The notes: generated by a model from the letters alone, not told the origin. A DNA stretch of 64,000 nucleotides from Agarivorans gilvus (GCF_001420915.1 NZ_CP013021.1:3148501-3212500), one strand, 5' to 3'. Positions 18,242 to 25,968 are shown, counted from the stretch's first letter. Program-made: numbers and translations.

Positions 18242-18712
18242 ATGAGTATTCATTTAAGAAAAGCGACGAGCAGTGATGCTGCGGCAATTAGTCAGTTGAT
18301 TTTATCGCTAACGGAAAAATACGTGTGTCCGAGTTTCGCTGAGTCTGCACGTCATATCCTACTCACTTCAATGTCTGCAGAAAATGTAGGCGCTTATTTG
18401 TCCGGCAATTACTTTTATATTGTTGCAGCCACTGCTGATGAAGACATCGTTGGGGTGGCTGGTATTCGTGACTATTCACATCTGTACCACCTATTTGTTG
18501 ACGATAGTTATCAGGGCCAAGGCTTGTCTCGTAGGTTGTGGGAAGCGGTTAAGGCCGAAGCTTTAACCAATGGGAATCCGGGGCGTTTTACGGTTAATTC
18601 GGCGGTGAATGCTGAGCATGTTTATGAACATTTTGGCTTCCAACGTATCGACGGCATTAGACAGCAAAACGGTATAATTGATGTTCCAATGGTATTGGAA
18701 ATAGCTAGCTAA
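18242..18712 (+). CDS. GNAT-family N-acetyltransferase
   Basis: Small acetyltransferase of about 156 residues. The acetyl-CoA binding motif A is seen as LYHLFVDDSYQGQGLSRRLW, with the usual Q-G-x-G-x-x pyrophosphate loop. The FTVNSAVNAEHVYEHFGFQR segment matches motif B of the fold. The substrate is not predictable from sequence. AGGA at 18232-18235 is three bases before an ATG at 18239 and six bases before the ATG at 18242; the latter is preferred. It is part of the accessory block between plsB and lexA, with no operon partner visible. Confidence 0.85.
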   Translation: MSIHLRKATSSDAAAISQLILSLTEKYVCPSFAESARHILLTSMSAENVGAYLSGNYFYIVAATADEDIVGVAGIRDYSHLYHLFVDDSYQGQGLSRRLWEAVKAEALTNGNPGRFTVNSAVNAEHVYEHFGFQRIDGIRQQNGIIDVPMVLEIAS

Positions 18713-18877
18713 CAAATCTGCAACGGGGAGCAAACTCGCCGAGCCATTTGTTTTTACTTTGTGCTTAATTAACGGGTTGTATAGGGGCGTTTGTTTCTTG
18801 TTGTTGGTAAATGGCGCTGGTGATGTTCTGCACCAGTCTAGCTGTGTTAGTATCTTATTTTTTAGTTGGTATCGCAT

Positions 18878-19429
18878 ATGAATCACTCCCACTTCCAAGG
18901 AAAATATGAAGTAGAGCTTAAATACCGCTTACCCTCAAAAGCACAGTTCTTGAATACACTAAGTGGTATCCCTCATGAAGTTATGCTTCAAGATAATAGC
19001 GAAAGCGATTGGTATTTTGATCGGCCCAATCGCTCGTTAGAAGCTGATAATATAAGTATCTGTATTCGTAAGATGGAGCCTTCAGGCATCAAGTTATGGA
19101 TTGTAAAGGGGCCTGAACCAGAGCGGTGTGAAGCCACCGATATCAAAGATGTCTCAAATGCCAAGAGCATGCTAAAAACCATGGGTTTTGAAGTGGTGCT
19201 AAAAGCGCATAAAACGCGCAGCATTTACTTTGTTGGAGAGTTTCATATCACGGTGGACTCCTTAGAAGGTATCGGTGATTTTGCCGAATTTGCCATCATG
19301 ACGGACGACGAAGCGAAGTTATCAATTTATAAGTCGCAAATAGAAGCCTTAGCGCTGCAATTTGGTCTAAGCAAAGACGCACTGCAAACTAAATCTTACA
19401 AGCAAATGTTTATGGAAAAAGGCGTTTAA
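18878..19429 (+). CDS. CYTH-domain protein, class IV adenylate cyclase-like (CyaB)
   Basis: 183-residue protein of the CYTH superfamily. The N-terminal YEVELKYRL holds the ExExK triphosphate-binding signature. The tunnel-lining charged residues continue in ISICIRKME, KLWIVKGP, KTRSIYF and ITVDSLEGIGDFAEF, the last being typical of the CyaB / class IV adenylate cyclase branch. It could make cAMP or act as a triphosphatase; sequence alone does not decide. An in-frame TTG at 18866 is possible, but the ATG at 18878 is preferred; neither has a strong ribosome binding site. Confidence 0.75.
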   Translation: MNHSHFQGKYEVELKYRLPSKAQFLNTLSGIPHEVMLQDNSESDWYFDRPNRSLEADNISICIRKMEPSGIKLWIVKGPEPERCEATDIKDVSNAKSMLKTMGFEVVLKAHKTRSIYFVGEFHITVDSLEGIGDFAEFAIMTDDEAKLSIYKSQIEALALQFGLSKDALQTKSYKQMFMEKGV

Positions 19430-19560
19430 TATACGACTTGGTTATCAGTCGCTAAATTTTAGCTAGGTTCCCTATTCAACAAGGCGAATGTTTGTAGCTA
19501 AACGACATTACGCAACTTGACTGGCATAAGGATATGCAACGTGGATACTCAGGAGCAACA

Positions 19561-20073
19561 ATGGATATTTTGAAACTATCCGAAAGGCTTATGTCAATGG
19601 ATGAAAGTTCATGGCAACGACATTCGAATCCTTTGAGCGTTTATTCCCGCTTTTCAATCTTGCCTTTGTTTACCATCGCCTTGGCCACAAGAGAGCTATT
19701 AGGATGGTGGACTTTGGCGGCACTAATGCTAGTGAGCTTATGGACGTGGTTAAATCCAAGGCTATTTGCTGCGCCCAAAACCACTAATAACTGGGCATCG
19801 ATGGGCACTTTTGGTGAGCGCGTCTACCTGCATTACAAGAATGAAGGTCTTATTCCTGAACATCATTTGCGAGCCTGTAAAAAGATAGTCTTGCTACAGA
19901 TAGTGGGTTTACCGTTTTGGTTTTATAGTCTGTATGCAATGGACTTTGCCTTAATGATTCTGAGTACAGCTTGGTTAATGTTTACTAAGACTTGGTTCGT
20001 CGATCGAATGGTATGGCTGTATCAAGACGTAAAAGATCTCAAGCCTGCCTTTCAGTCGTGGCTGAAGTCTTAA
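19561..20073 (+). CDS. DUF6653-like membrane protein
   Basis: 170-residue protein of unknown function. The stretch SSWQRHSNPLSVYSRF followed by two hydrophobic segments, then LNPRLF and NNWASMGTFGERVYL, matches my recollection of the DUF6653 family, a small integral membrane family. Two more hydrophobic segments lie around residues 108-140. AGGAG at 19551-19555, five bases before the ATG at 19561, decides this start over an upstream in-frame ATG at 19534. It is a single gene in the accessory block. Confidence 0.7.
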   Translation: MDILKLSERLMSMDESSWQRHSNPLSVYSRFSILPLFTIALATRELLGWWTLAALMLVSLWTWLNPRLFAAPKTTNNWASMGTFGERVYLHYKNEGLIPEHHLRACKKIVLLQIVGLPFWFYSLYAMDFALMILSTAWLMFTKTWFVDRMVWLYQDVKDLKPAFQSWLKS

Positions 20074-20151
20074 GGCAATCAAGAAAACGCTAGCCAGTTC
20101 TACCGGTTTGGCGTCTCCCATAAACTCACATTATGAGAAGGATTAATACTC

Positions 20152-20328
20152 ATGATTACTTGTTATGTCAGGTATGTCATCGATCCTAAAAAGATTAAAG
20201 AATTCGAAGAATATGCGAAAATGTGGATCCCGCTGGTGGCTAAGTTTGGCGGTCAACACAATGGTTACTTTCTCCCTTCCGAGGGGGCAAACAATATTGC
20301 TTTAGCACTATTCACCTTCGAAAGTTGA
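20152..20328 (+). pseudogene. Truncated NIPSNAP-family gene
   Basis: A 58-codon frame encodes the N-terminal half of a NIPSNAP protein: MITCYVRYVIDPKKIKEFEE, then MWIPLVAKFGGQHNGYFLPS, then ANNIALALFTF. Family members are usually about 100 residues, so roughly the C-terminal 40 are missing. The frame stops two codons after the conserved ALFTF, exactly where a 10-bp inverted repeat begins (20322-20331 with 20352-20361). The start has a good ribosome binding site (GAAGGA, nine bases upstream). It may be a pseudogene cut by a rearrangement, though the short peptide could still be translated. Confidence 0.7.
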
Positions 20329-20361
20329 AGTAACTCGCTACGCTCAAACAGACTTCAACTT
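20322..20361. repeat. 10-bp inverted repeat at the NIPSNAP breakpoint
   Basis: AAGTTGAAGT at 20322-20331 is exactly complementary to ACTTCAACTT at 20352-20361, with a 20-base spacer. It starts inside the last codons of the truncated NIPSNAP frame, so the inserted or rearranged sequence probably begins here. It may be the end of a small non-coding element. Confidence 0.55.
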
Positions 20362-20497
20362 ATCTCCCTTGTTCACTTACGCTACTCGGCGAAGATGAAG
20401 GGATTGAAAAGCGCAATCTTGACTGTCGAGGGTGTGAAACGTTCTTGCCTATTTTTATAACTTGATGAATTTACGAGTTTTGTTGTGATGCCATTAA

Positions 20498-20528
20498 ATT
20501 TACCGCGCCAAAATCTGGCGCGGTAAAT
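20498..20528. repeat. Strong hairpin with 13-bp perfect stem
   Basis: Arms ATTTACCGCGCCA (20498-20510) and TGGCGCGGTAAAT (20516-20528) enclose a five-base loop. It has no T-tract of note on either side (CTATTC after it). It may be a degenerate terminator of a lost gene or part of a small mobile element. Confidence 0.6.
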
Positions 20529-20623
20529 CTATTCTCGCTTTGTCTTTTGTCAATAAGCGCTGTGAAACTTCGATTTTTGCTGGTAAGTTATTGTCATTAT
20601 TAATTAATTTTACTTGGAATGAG

Positions 20624-20639
20624 TTTTACCTAGGTAAAA
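20624..20639. promoter_or_regulatory. 16-bp perfect palindrome upstream of the cassette gene
   Basis: TTTTACCTAGGTAAAA is fully symmetric and lies about 60 bases before the GTG start of the 219-residue membrane protein gene. The size and position suit a dimeric repressor operator, but no regulator can be assigned. Confidence 0.35.
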
Positions 20640-20700
20640 ATGGCTGGGGTTTAATGAGAAGCCCGGGTAATTCACTGTTAGTATTCAAAAGGAGTATCGA

Positions 20701-21360
20701 GTGAATCAAAAGTTGTTGATCATTGTTGTTTCGGTAATTTTGGTACTACCGATGGCTGCATATACCTTTCAATTTGGGTTTGGTCTGTGGCAATCCCCTT
20801 CGGAGTGGTCTGACTTAGGTGGATATATTGGAGGCGTTTATACTCCGATACTTGCACTGCTTACTTTGACCGTATTGTGCGTCCAAATTTATCTTCAAGT
20901 TTTACAACATCGGCAACATCTTGTCAGTTTGCAAGAAAAAGAGTTAAGTGATTATTTGACTCAGTTAAATTATGAACTGGATAAAAAGATTGAAGGTGAA
21001 CTTACATTGCGTCAATTCTTGCTTAGCCTATTAAACGAGAAAAATGTGGATGATATATCACAGATGGATCTCAGTTTAATTTGGGGACTTAACCAAAGTC
21101 ACCATAAACTTTACTCTATGTGGAGCGGAGTAAGAGCTAGCCTAAAATATATAGAAAATCACTCAAAAATTAAGAATTATGAATCTACTCATTATGTTGT
21201 ACAAAAAAATAAAATTATTGCATACATGAGCCCGCAAGTTTGTAGTTCACTTGATAAATTTAATTACGCAATGCTTTTTTCTCTTCAGCAAATCAATGGA
21301 ACGAGAATTGATGAAATGGCAGTGCAGTATGAGTTTTGGCAAGATAAGTCGCTAGCTTGA
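20701..21360 (+). CDS. Two-helix membrane protein of unknown function, likely integron cassette gene
   Basis: 219-residue protein that I cannot name. Hydrophobic segments lie at about residues 4-26 and 46-68. Between them is W-S-D-L-GGYIGGVYTP, a motif also seen at the N-terminus of putative phage abortive infection proteins (PF16872) and other two-helix bacterial proteins. The C-terminal 150 residues are polar, predicted cytoplasmic, and begin with a likely coiled coil (HRQHLVSLQEKELSDYL). The GTG start at 20701 has AAAAGGAG six bases upstream. The coding sequence is AT-rich relative to its neighbours. Its stop is one base before an attC site, the layout of an integron gene cassette. Confidence 0.75.
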   Translation: MNQKLLIIVVSVILVLPMAAYTFQFGFGLWQSPSEWSDLGGYIGGVYTPILALLTLTVLCVQIYLQVLQHRQHLVSLQEKELSDYLTQLNYELDKKIEGELTLRQFLLSLLNEKNVDDISQMDLSLIWGLNQSHHKLYSMWSGVRASLKYIENHSKIKNYESTHYVVQKNKIIAYMSPQVCSSLDKFNYAMLFSLQQINGTRIDEMAVQYEFWQDKSLA

Positions 21361-21361
21361 A

Positions 21362-21492
21362 TACTAGCAAACGCTTTAAGACGGATTCGCAACGTTCGGC
21401 GGTTTTGGTTTGATTTGGCTTGGCTTTTGTTTTTACGGTGTAATAATTGAGTGTCGTGGTAGTGTTGCTCACCACTTAAGCGGGCGTTACCA
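21362..21492 (+). repeat. Vibrio-type integron attC recombination site
   Basis: This 131-bp imperfect palindrome resembles the V. cholerae VCR repeats. The left end TACTAGCAAACGCTTTAAG pairs with the right end CTTAAGCGGGCGTTA: CGCTTTAAG matches the reverse complement of CTTAAGCG with one extra base. Inner boxes ATTCGCAAC (about 21383-21391) and GTTGCTC (21464-21470) also pair. The conserved core GCGTTAC is at 21484-21490, with the cleavage point expected after G21486. It follows the stop of the preceding gene by one base. No integrase or second attC is visible in the window. Confidence 0.82.
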
Positions 21493-21696
21493 AATAGTGC
21501 TTTTACACTACGTAACTTATGCCTCAAAGCGAGTTAGCTAAACTCTTCGTATCCGTCTTTACCCCAATCTCTACTTATTTGTGATGGGCATCCGAGAAAT
21601 GGAGTGTAGTTTCAAAGTAGCGGAAAGCATTTCAATGAAACTGAAATCTACACACAACTGCTTGATTTCATATTAAACCTTGCGTCATGCGCTATG

Positions 21697-21712
21697 CTGT
21701 ATATACTAACAG
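21697..21712 (+). promoter_or_regulatory. LexA (SOS) box 1
   Basis: CTGTATATACTAACAG fits the gammaproteobacterial SOS box CTG-N10-CAG. It is 27 bases before the lexA start and 20 bases (start to start) from a second box, so lexA is very likely autoregulated as in E. coli. Confidence 0.9.
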
Positions 21713-21716
21713 TGTG

Positions 21717-21732
21717 CTGTATAAACTTACAG
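21717..21732 (+). promoter_or_regulatory. LexA (SOS) box 2
   Basis: CTGTATAAACTTACAG is a second CTG-N10-CAG site in tandem with the first. It ends seven bases before the lexA ATG and overlaps the likely transcription start and ribosome binding region. Confidence 0.9.
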
Positions 21733-21739
21733 GTAGACT

Positions 21740-22390
21740 ATGAAGCCCTTAACACCTCGCCAGACAGAAGTTTTTGAATTAATTCGTCGCAACATTGCTG
21801 AAACCGGCATGCCGCCAACTCGTGCAGAAATTGCTAAAGAGTTGGGCTTTCGCTCGGCTAATGCCGCTGAAGAGCACTTGCGTGCCTTAGCTAAAAAAGG
21901 GGCGATTGAGATGATCCCCGGCGCGTCTCGTGGCATTCGTATTAGCGAGCAATACTTGCCGGAAGGGGCTAATCAAGAGCCTAGCCCAGTGGAAGAAGAG
22001 AGCGGCCTGCCCTTAATTGGTCAGGTGGCGGCGGGTGAGCCAATTTTAGCCCAGCAACATGTCGAGTCGCACTACGCGGTAGACGCCAACCTGTTTCACC
22101 CCCATGCCGATTACCTACTACGGGTACAGGGCATGAGTATGAAAGACATTGGCATTATGGACGGTGACTTACTGGCTGTGCATAAAACTAATACCGCTCT
22201 AAACGGGCAAGTGGTTGTAGCGCGTTTAGACGATGACGTTACCGTGAAGCGCTTTGAGCGTAAGGGTAAAATGGTTTATCTGCATCCCGAGAACGAAGAA
22301 CTGTCGACTATTGAGGTCGATCTTGAGTATCAGAGCATGGATATTGAAGGTTTGGCGGTGGGCATTATCCGCACGGCAGACTGGATGTAA
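21740..22390 (+). CDS. lexA: SOS repressor LexA
   Basis: Transcriptional repressor of the SOS regulon that self-cleaves when bound to activated RecA. The 216 residues have an N-terminal winged helix (PPTRAEIAKELGFRSANAAEEHLRAL region, residues 25-50), the cleavage site VAAGEP with scission between Ala98 and Gly99, and the catalytic dyad Ser133 (QGMSMKD) and Lys170 (VTVKRF). It is 14 residues longer than E. coli LexA because of an acidic linker (about residues 74-90). Two SOS boxes precede it. A terminator follows, and dinF is not adjacent as it is in E. coli. Confidence 0.97.
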   Translation: MKPLTPRQTEVFELIRRNIAETGMPPTRAEIAKELGFRSANAAEEHLRALAKKGAIEMIPGASRGIRISEQYLPEGANQEPSPVEEESGLPLIGQVAAGEPILAQQHVESHYAVDANLFHPHADYLLRVQGMSMKDIGIMDGDLLAVHKTNTALNGQVVVARLDDDVTVKRFERKGKMVYLHPENEELSTIEVDLEYQSMDIEGLAVGIIRTADWM

Positions 22391-22421
22391 GTCCTTTTTT
22401 CAAATAGTTCCCTCCCATTTT

Positions 22422-22449
22422 AAGCCCAAATCCTTTGATTTGGGCTTTT
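22422..22449 (+). terminator. Terminator of lexA
   Basis: An eleven-base perfect stem (AAGCCCAAATC/GATTTGGGCTT) with a four-base loop, followed by TT, begins 32 bases after the lexA stop. Confidence 0.8.
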
Positions 22450-22650
22450 GTCGTTAACATCACATCTTTCACCTTAAACAACAAAATTAACAACAATATA
22501 TTTACAAATCCTTAACTTAACGCTTAATTTATATACTGTGGGTTGTATTTAGTGGTTGCAGCTTATTGCTTTGGTGGGGACCTTCCCCTTACTTGGCAGG
22601 GCTTGTTGAGTTTACGAGCACTGCTTTTGGCTACTGCAAAGGAGAGCGCT

Positions 22651-23781
22651 GTGAGCCGAGGGATTCAGCTATTAGTGCTGGCATGCTGTTCGTTTCCTGC
22701 ATTGGCGCAGGAAATGTCATTTAATTTACGCCCGGGTGTAACTGCCATTAGTGAGCAGGTTTACGACCTTCACATGACGATTTTTTATATTTGCTGTGTG
22801 ATTGGCATTTTGGTGTTTAGTGCCATGTTTTGGGCGATTTTCCATCATCGTAAATCGAAAGGCGCGGTGCCAGCCCAGTTTCACGAGAGTACTAAGGTCG
22901 AAATTATTTGGACCATTATTCCTTTCCTTATTTTGATTGGTATGGCGATACCCGCTACTAAAACCTTGCTAGCGATGGAAGACCCATCCGATGCCGATCT
23001 CACCATTCAAGTCACCGGCTCCCAGTGGAAGTGGCATTACAAGTACTTTGAGCACGACTTAGAGTTTTACAGTGTCTTGGCTTCAGACATGGAACAGGTG
23101 AAGGGCAAGCTAAAAAAACGCGACAACTATTTGCTGGAGGTGGACCACCCCTTGGTATTGCCGGTGGGTAAAAAGGTGCGCTTCTTAATGACCTCGGAAG
23201 ACGTGATCCATTCTTGGTGGGTGCCGGATTTTGCGGTGAAAAAAGATGCCAACCCCGGCTTTATTAACGAGGCATGGACGCGTATCGACAAACCCGGCAT
23301 TTACCGCGGTCAATGTGCCGAGTTATGCGGTAAGGACCATGGCTTCATGCCGATTGTGGTGATTGCCAAGCCTGAGGATGAATACGCTAGCTGGTTGGCC
23401 GAGCAAGAGGCGGCCTATCTGGCTAAACAAGCTGCCGAGCAAGAGCTGGTAGCCATGACCATGGACCAAGCTGAGCTAATGGAGCTGGGCGAAAAAGTGT
23501 ATCTGAAATCTTGTGCGGCGTGTCACCAGCCTAACGGTGAAGGTTTACCGGGGGTATTTCCGGCCTTAAAAGACAGCCCAATTGCCACCGGGGCAGTGAG
23601 CCAACACATAGATGTGGTGGTGAATGGTGTACCGGGAACGGCGATGCAGGCCTTTGGCAAGCAGTTAGGTTTAAAAGAACTGGCTGCGGTGATTAGCTAC
23701 GAGCGGAATGCTTGGGGCAATGATACCGGTGATTTAGTGCAGGCCAAGGATGTGGTGGCCGTGCAGAACGCAGCGCAGTAG
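22651..23781 (+). CDS. coxB: Cytochrome c oxidase subunit II with fused cytochrome c domain
   Basis: CuA-bearing subunit of an aa3-type cytochrome c oxidase, taking electrons from cytochrome c. A signal peptide (cleavage near ALA-QE) is followed by two helices (about 40-60 and 82-100) and the cupredoxin domain with CuA ligands in HSWW and GQCAELCGKDHGFM. A C-terminal cytochrome c domain carries a CAACH heme site, so the protein resembles caa3-type subunit II. Upstream in-frame codons exist from 22543, but the GTG at 22651 follows AAAGGAGA by about five bases and starts a proper signal peptide (376 residues). First gene of the cox cluster. Confidence 0.95.
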   Translation: MSRGIQLLVLACCSFPALAQEMSFNLRPGVTAISEQVYDLHMTIFYICCVIGILVFSAMFWAIFHHRKSKGAVPAQFHESTKVEIIWTIIPFLILIGMAIPATKTLLAMEDPSDADLTIQVTGSQWKWHYKYFEHDLEFYSVLASDMEQVKGKLKKRDNYLLEVDHPLVLPVGKKVRFLMTSEDVIHSWWVPDFAVKKDANPGFINEAWTRIDKPGIYRGQCAELCGKDHGFMPIVVIAKPEDEYASWLAEQEAAYLAKQAAEQELVAMTMDQAELMELGEKVYLKSCAACHQPNGEGLPGVFPALKDSPIATGAVSQHIDVVVNGVPGTAMQAFGKQLGLKELAAVISYERNAWGNDTGDLVQAKDVVAVQNAAQ

Positions 23782-23792
23782 GGAGATAGGGA

Positions 23793-25382
23793 ATGAGCAC
23801 GATGAGCGAGCTTCACGCAGAGCACGAAGAACACCACCATGCCCCACGCGGATTAATGCGCTGGGTACTCACTACTAACCATAAAGACATTGGTTCGATG
23901 TACTTATGGTTTAGTTTCACCATGTTTATTGTGGGCGGTGCAATGGCCATGGTCATTCGCGCCGAGCTATTTCAACCGGGTTTACAGTTAGTCGACCCCA
24001 ACTTCTTTAACCAAATGACCACCGTGCACGGCTTAATCATGGTATTTGGTGCGGTGATGCCGGCCTTTACTGGCCTTGCCAACTGGTTAATTCCGATGAT
24101 GATCGGCGCGCCCGATATGGCGCTACCACGCATGAATAACTGGAGCTTTTGGATCCTCCCCTTTGCCTTTAGCATGTTATTGGCCTCACTGTTTATGGAA
24201 GGTGGCGGCCCTAACTTCGGTTGGACTTTCTACGCTCCGCTATCCACCAAATACAGCCCAGACAGTACCGCTTTGTTTGTGTTTGCCATTCACATCATGG
24301 GTATAAGCTCGATCATGGGCGCAATTAATGTGATCGTGACCATTATGAACTTGCGGGCTCCCGGCATGACATACATGAAGTTGCCATTGTTTGTCTGGAC
24401 TTGGTTTATCACTGCGTTTTTGTTAATTGCGGTAATGCCGGTATTGGCGGGGGCGGTGACCATGGTGCTCACCGACAAGTATTTTGGCACCTCGTTTTTT
24501 GATGCGGCGGGAGGGGGCGACCCGGTCTTGTTCCAGCATATTTTCTGGTTCTTTGGCCATCCCGAAGTGTACATCATGATCTTGCCGTCTTTTGGCATTA
24601 TCTCGGCGATTATTCCGGCCTTTTCACGTAAGAAGCTGTTTGGTTATTCGTCGATGGTCTACGCCACCGCGTCGATTGCGGGCTTGAGCTTTTTAGTTTG
24701 GGCGCATCACATGTTTACTACCGGTATGCCGGTGCAGGCCGAGTTGTTTTTCATGTATTGCACCATGCTGATCTCGGTGCCCACGGGGGTGAAAGTGTTT
24801 AACTGGGTGGCCACCATGTGGCGCGGTTCGATTACCTTTGAAACGCCGATGTTGTTCGCCATTGCCTTCATCGTTCTGTTCACCATTGGCGGCTTCTCTG
24901 GCTTGATGCTGGCGATAACGCCGGTGGATTTTCAGTATCACGATACCTATTTTGTGGTGGCGCACTTCCACTATGTATTAGTCACCGGCGCGGTATTCTC
25001 GATTATGGCGGCCGCCTATTACTGGCTACCCAAGTGGACCGGCAAAATGTATGACGAAGGGCTAGGGCGCTTGCACTTCTGGTGCTCGCTAATTTCGGTG
25101 AATGTCTTGTTCTTCCCGATGCACTTCTTGGGCTTGAGTGGTATGCCGCGGCGTATTCCCGACTATGCGCTGCAATTTGCCGACGTGAATGCGATTGTGA
25201 GTATTGGCGGCTTCGCCTTTGGCCTATCGCAGTTCATCTTTTTGTACATGGTGATCAAGTGCATTCGCAGTGGTGAGCCTGCTCCGGCGAAGCCTTGGGA
25301 GGGCTCTGAAGGCTTAGAGTGGGATGCCTTGCCTTCGCCGGCACCTTATCACAGCTTCTCTACGCCGCCAGAGGTGAAATAA
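23793..25382 (+). CDS. coxA: Cytochrome c oxidase subunit I
   Basis: Catalytic heme a / heme a3-CuB subunit of the aa3 oxidase in the inner membrane. It is 529 residues with twelve predicted helices. The conserved FGHPEVYI includes the CuB histidine and the cross-linked tyrosine. WAHHMFTTG gives two more CuB histidines, and VAHFHYVLVTG holds the heme a3 and heme a axial ligands. GGGDPVLFQH is typical of A-type oxidases. ATG at 23793 is seven bases after GGGAG. The gap from coxB is 11 bases and the gap to ctaG is one base, so these form an operon. Confidence 0.97.
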   Translation: MSTMSELHAEHEEHHHAPRGLMRWVLTTNHKDIGSMYLWFSFTMFIVGGAMAMVIRAELFQPGLQLVDPNFFNQMTTVHGLIMVFGAVMPAFTGLANWLIPMMIGAPDMALPRMNNWSFWILPFAFSMLLASLFMEGGGPNFGWTFYAPLSTKYSPDSTALFVFAIHIMGISSIMGAINVIVTIMNLRAPGMTYMKLPLFVWTWFITAFLLIAVMPVLAGAVTMVLTDKYFGTSFFDAAGGGDPVLFQHIFWFFGHPEVYIMILPSFGIISAIIPAFSRKKLFGYSSMVYATASIAGLSFLVWAHHMFTTGMPVQAELFFMYCTMLISVPTGVKVFNWVATMWRGSITFETPMLFAIAFIVLFTIGGFSGLMLAITPVDFQYHDTYFVVAHFHYVLVTGAVFSIMAAAYYWLPKWTGKMYDEGLGRLHFWCSLISVNVLFFPMHFLGLSGMPRRIPDYALQFADVNAIVSIGGFAFGLSQFIFLYMVIKCIRSGEPAPAKPWEGSEGLEWDALPSPAPYHSFSTPPEVK

Positions 25383-25383
25383 C

Positions 25384-25968
25384 ATGGCTGGCCATCGTCG
25401 CTTGGTGCTAAGGCTGCTGCTGGTGGTGGTGGCCATGTTTGGCTTTGGTTTCGCCTTGGTGCCCTTGTACGACGTATTTTGCAAGGTCACCGGGATTAAC
25501 GGCAAAACCGCCAAGCAAGCCAGCGAAGCCAGCCTTGGCGTAGACCAACAGCGTAGCATTACCGTGGAGTTTATTAGTTATGTGCCGCGCGCACTGAATT
25601 GGCAATTTGGCCCGCAGCAAAGCCATGTAACAGTGCACCCCGGCGAAACCCTAAAGGTTAACTTTAGTGCCAGCAATCTAAGCGGCCAGCGTGGCACCGT
25701 GCAGGCGGTGCCCTCGGTAAGCCCCGGTTTGGCGGCTAATCATTTGCAAAAGGTGAGCTGTTTCTGCTTCGAGCAGCAAACACTGGAGCCTGGTCAGCAG
25801 CAAGAGATGCCCTTGTTGTTTTACGTAGACCCAGCGTTACCCAAAGACATTACCACTTTAACCTTGGCTTATACCTTATTTGCTGTAGAGGAACAGCCAG
25901 TTGATAAGAACACAGCAACAGCACAGTTAAGTGCTAATGGAGAGCTGAGCAATGACGCAGCCTTATGA
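25384..25968 (+). CDS. ctaG: Cytochrome c oxidase assembly protein CtaG / Cox11
   Basis: Membrane-anchored copper chaperone that inserts CuB into subunit I. Its 194 residues begin with one N-terminal helix (about 8-28, ending in LVPLYDVFCKVTG, a Cox11 hallmark). A periplasmic beta domain follows with the copper-binding pair in KVSCFCFEQQ. The C-terminal FYVDP and TLTLAYTLF stretches are also family-typical. It starts one base after coxA and overlaps coxC by 17 bases. Confidence 0.95.
   Translation: MAGHRRLVLRLLLVVVAMFGFGFALVPLYDVFCKVTGINGKTAKQASEASLGVDQQRSITVEFISYVPRALNWQFGPQQSHVTVHPGETLKVNFSASNLSGQRGTVQAVPSVSPGLAANHLQKVSCFCFEQQTLEPGQQQEMPLLFYVDPALPKDITTLTLAYTLFAVEEQPVDKNTATAQLSANGELSNDAAL

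Larger units (their letters stand above)
20329..20689. other. Non-coding stretch between the NIPSNAP remnant and the cassette gene
   Basis: No gene is supported in this AT-rich stretch of about 360 bases. It contains two strong symmetric elements, a 13-bp-stem hairpin at 20498-20528 and a 16-bp palindrome at 20624-20639. It also contains a possible left boundary of the integron cassette at the GTTAGT of 20677-20682. Confidence 0.45.
21361..21739. other. Intergenic region holding attC and the lexA promoter
   Basis: These 379 bases contain the attC site (21362-21492), about 200 bases without recognisable features, and two SOS boxes directly before lexA. No further gene is supported. Confidence 0.6.

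Noticed and set aside
22543..22650. 36-codon N-terminal extension of coxB
   Set aside because: The extension has no conserved sequence; the GTG at 22651 has a strong ribosome binding site and begins the signal peptide.
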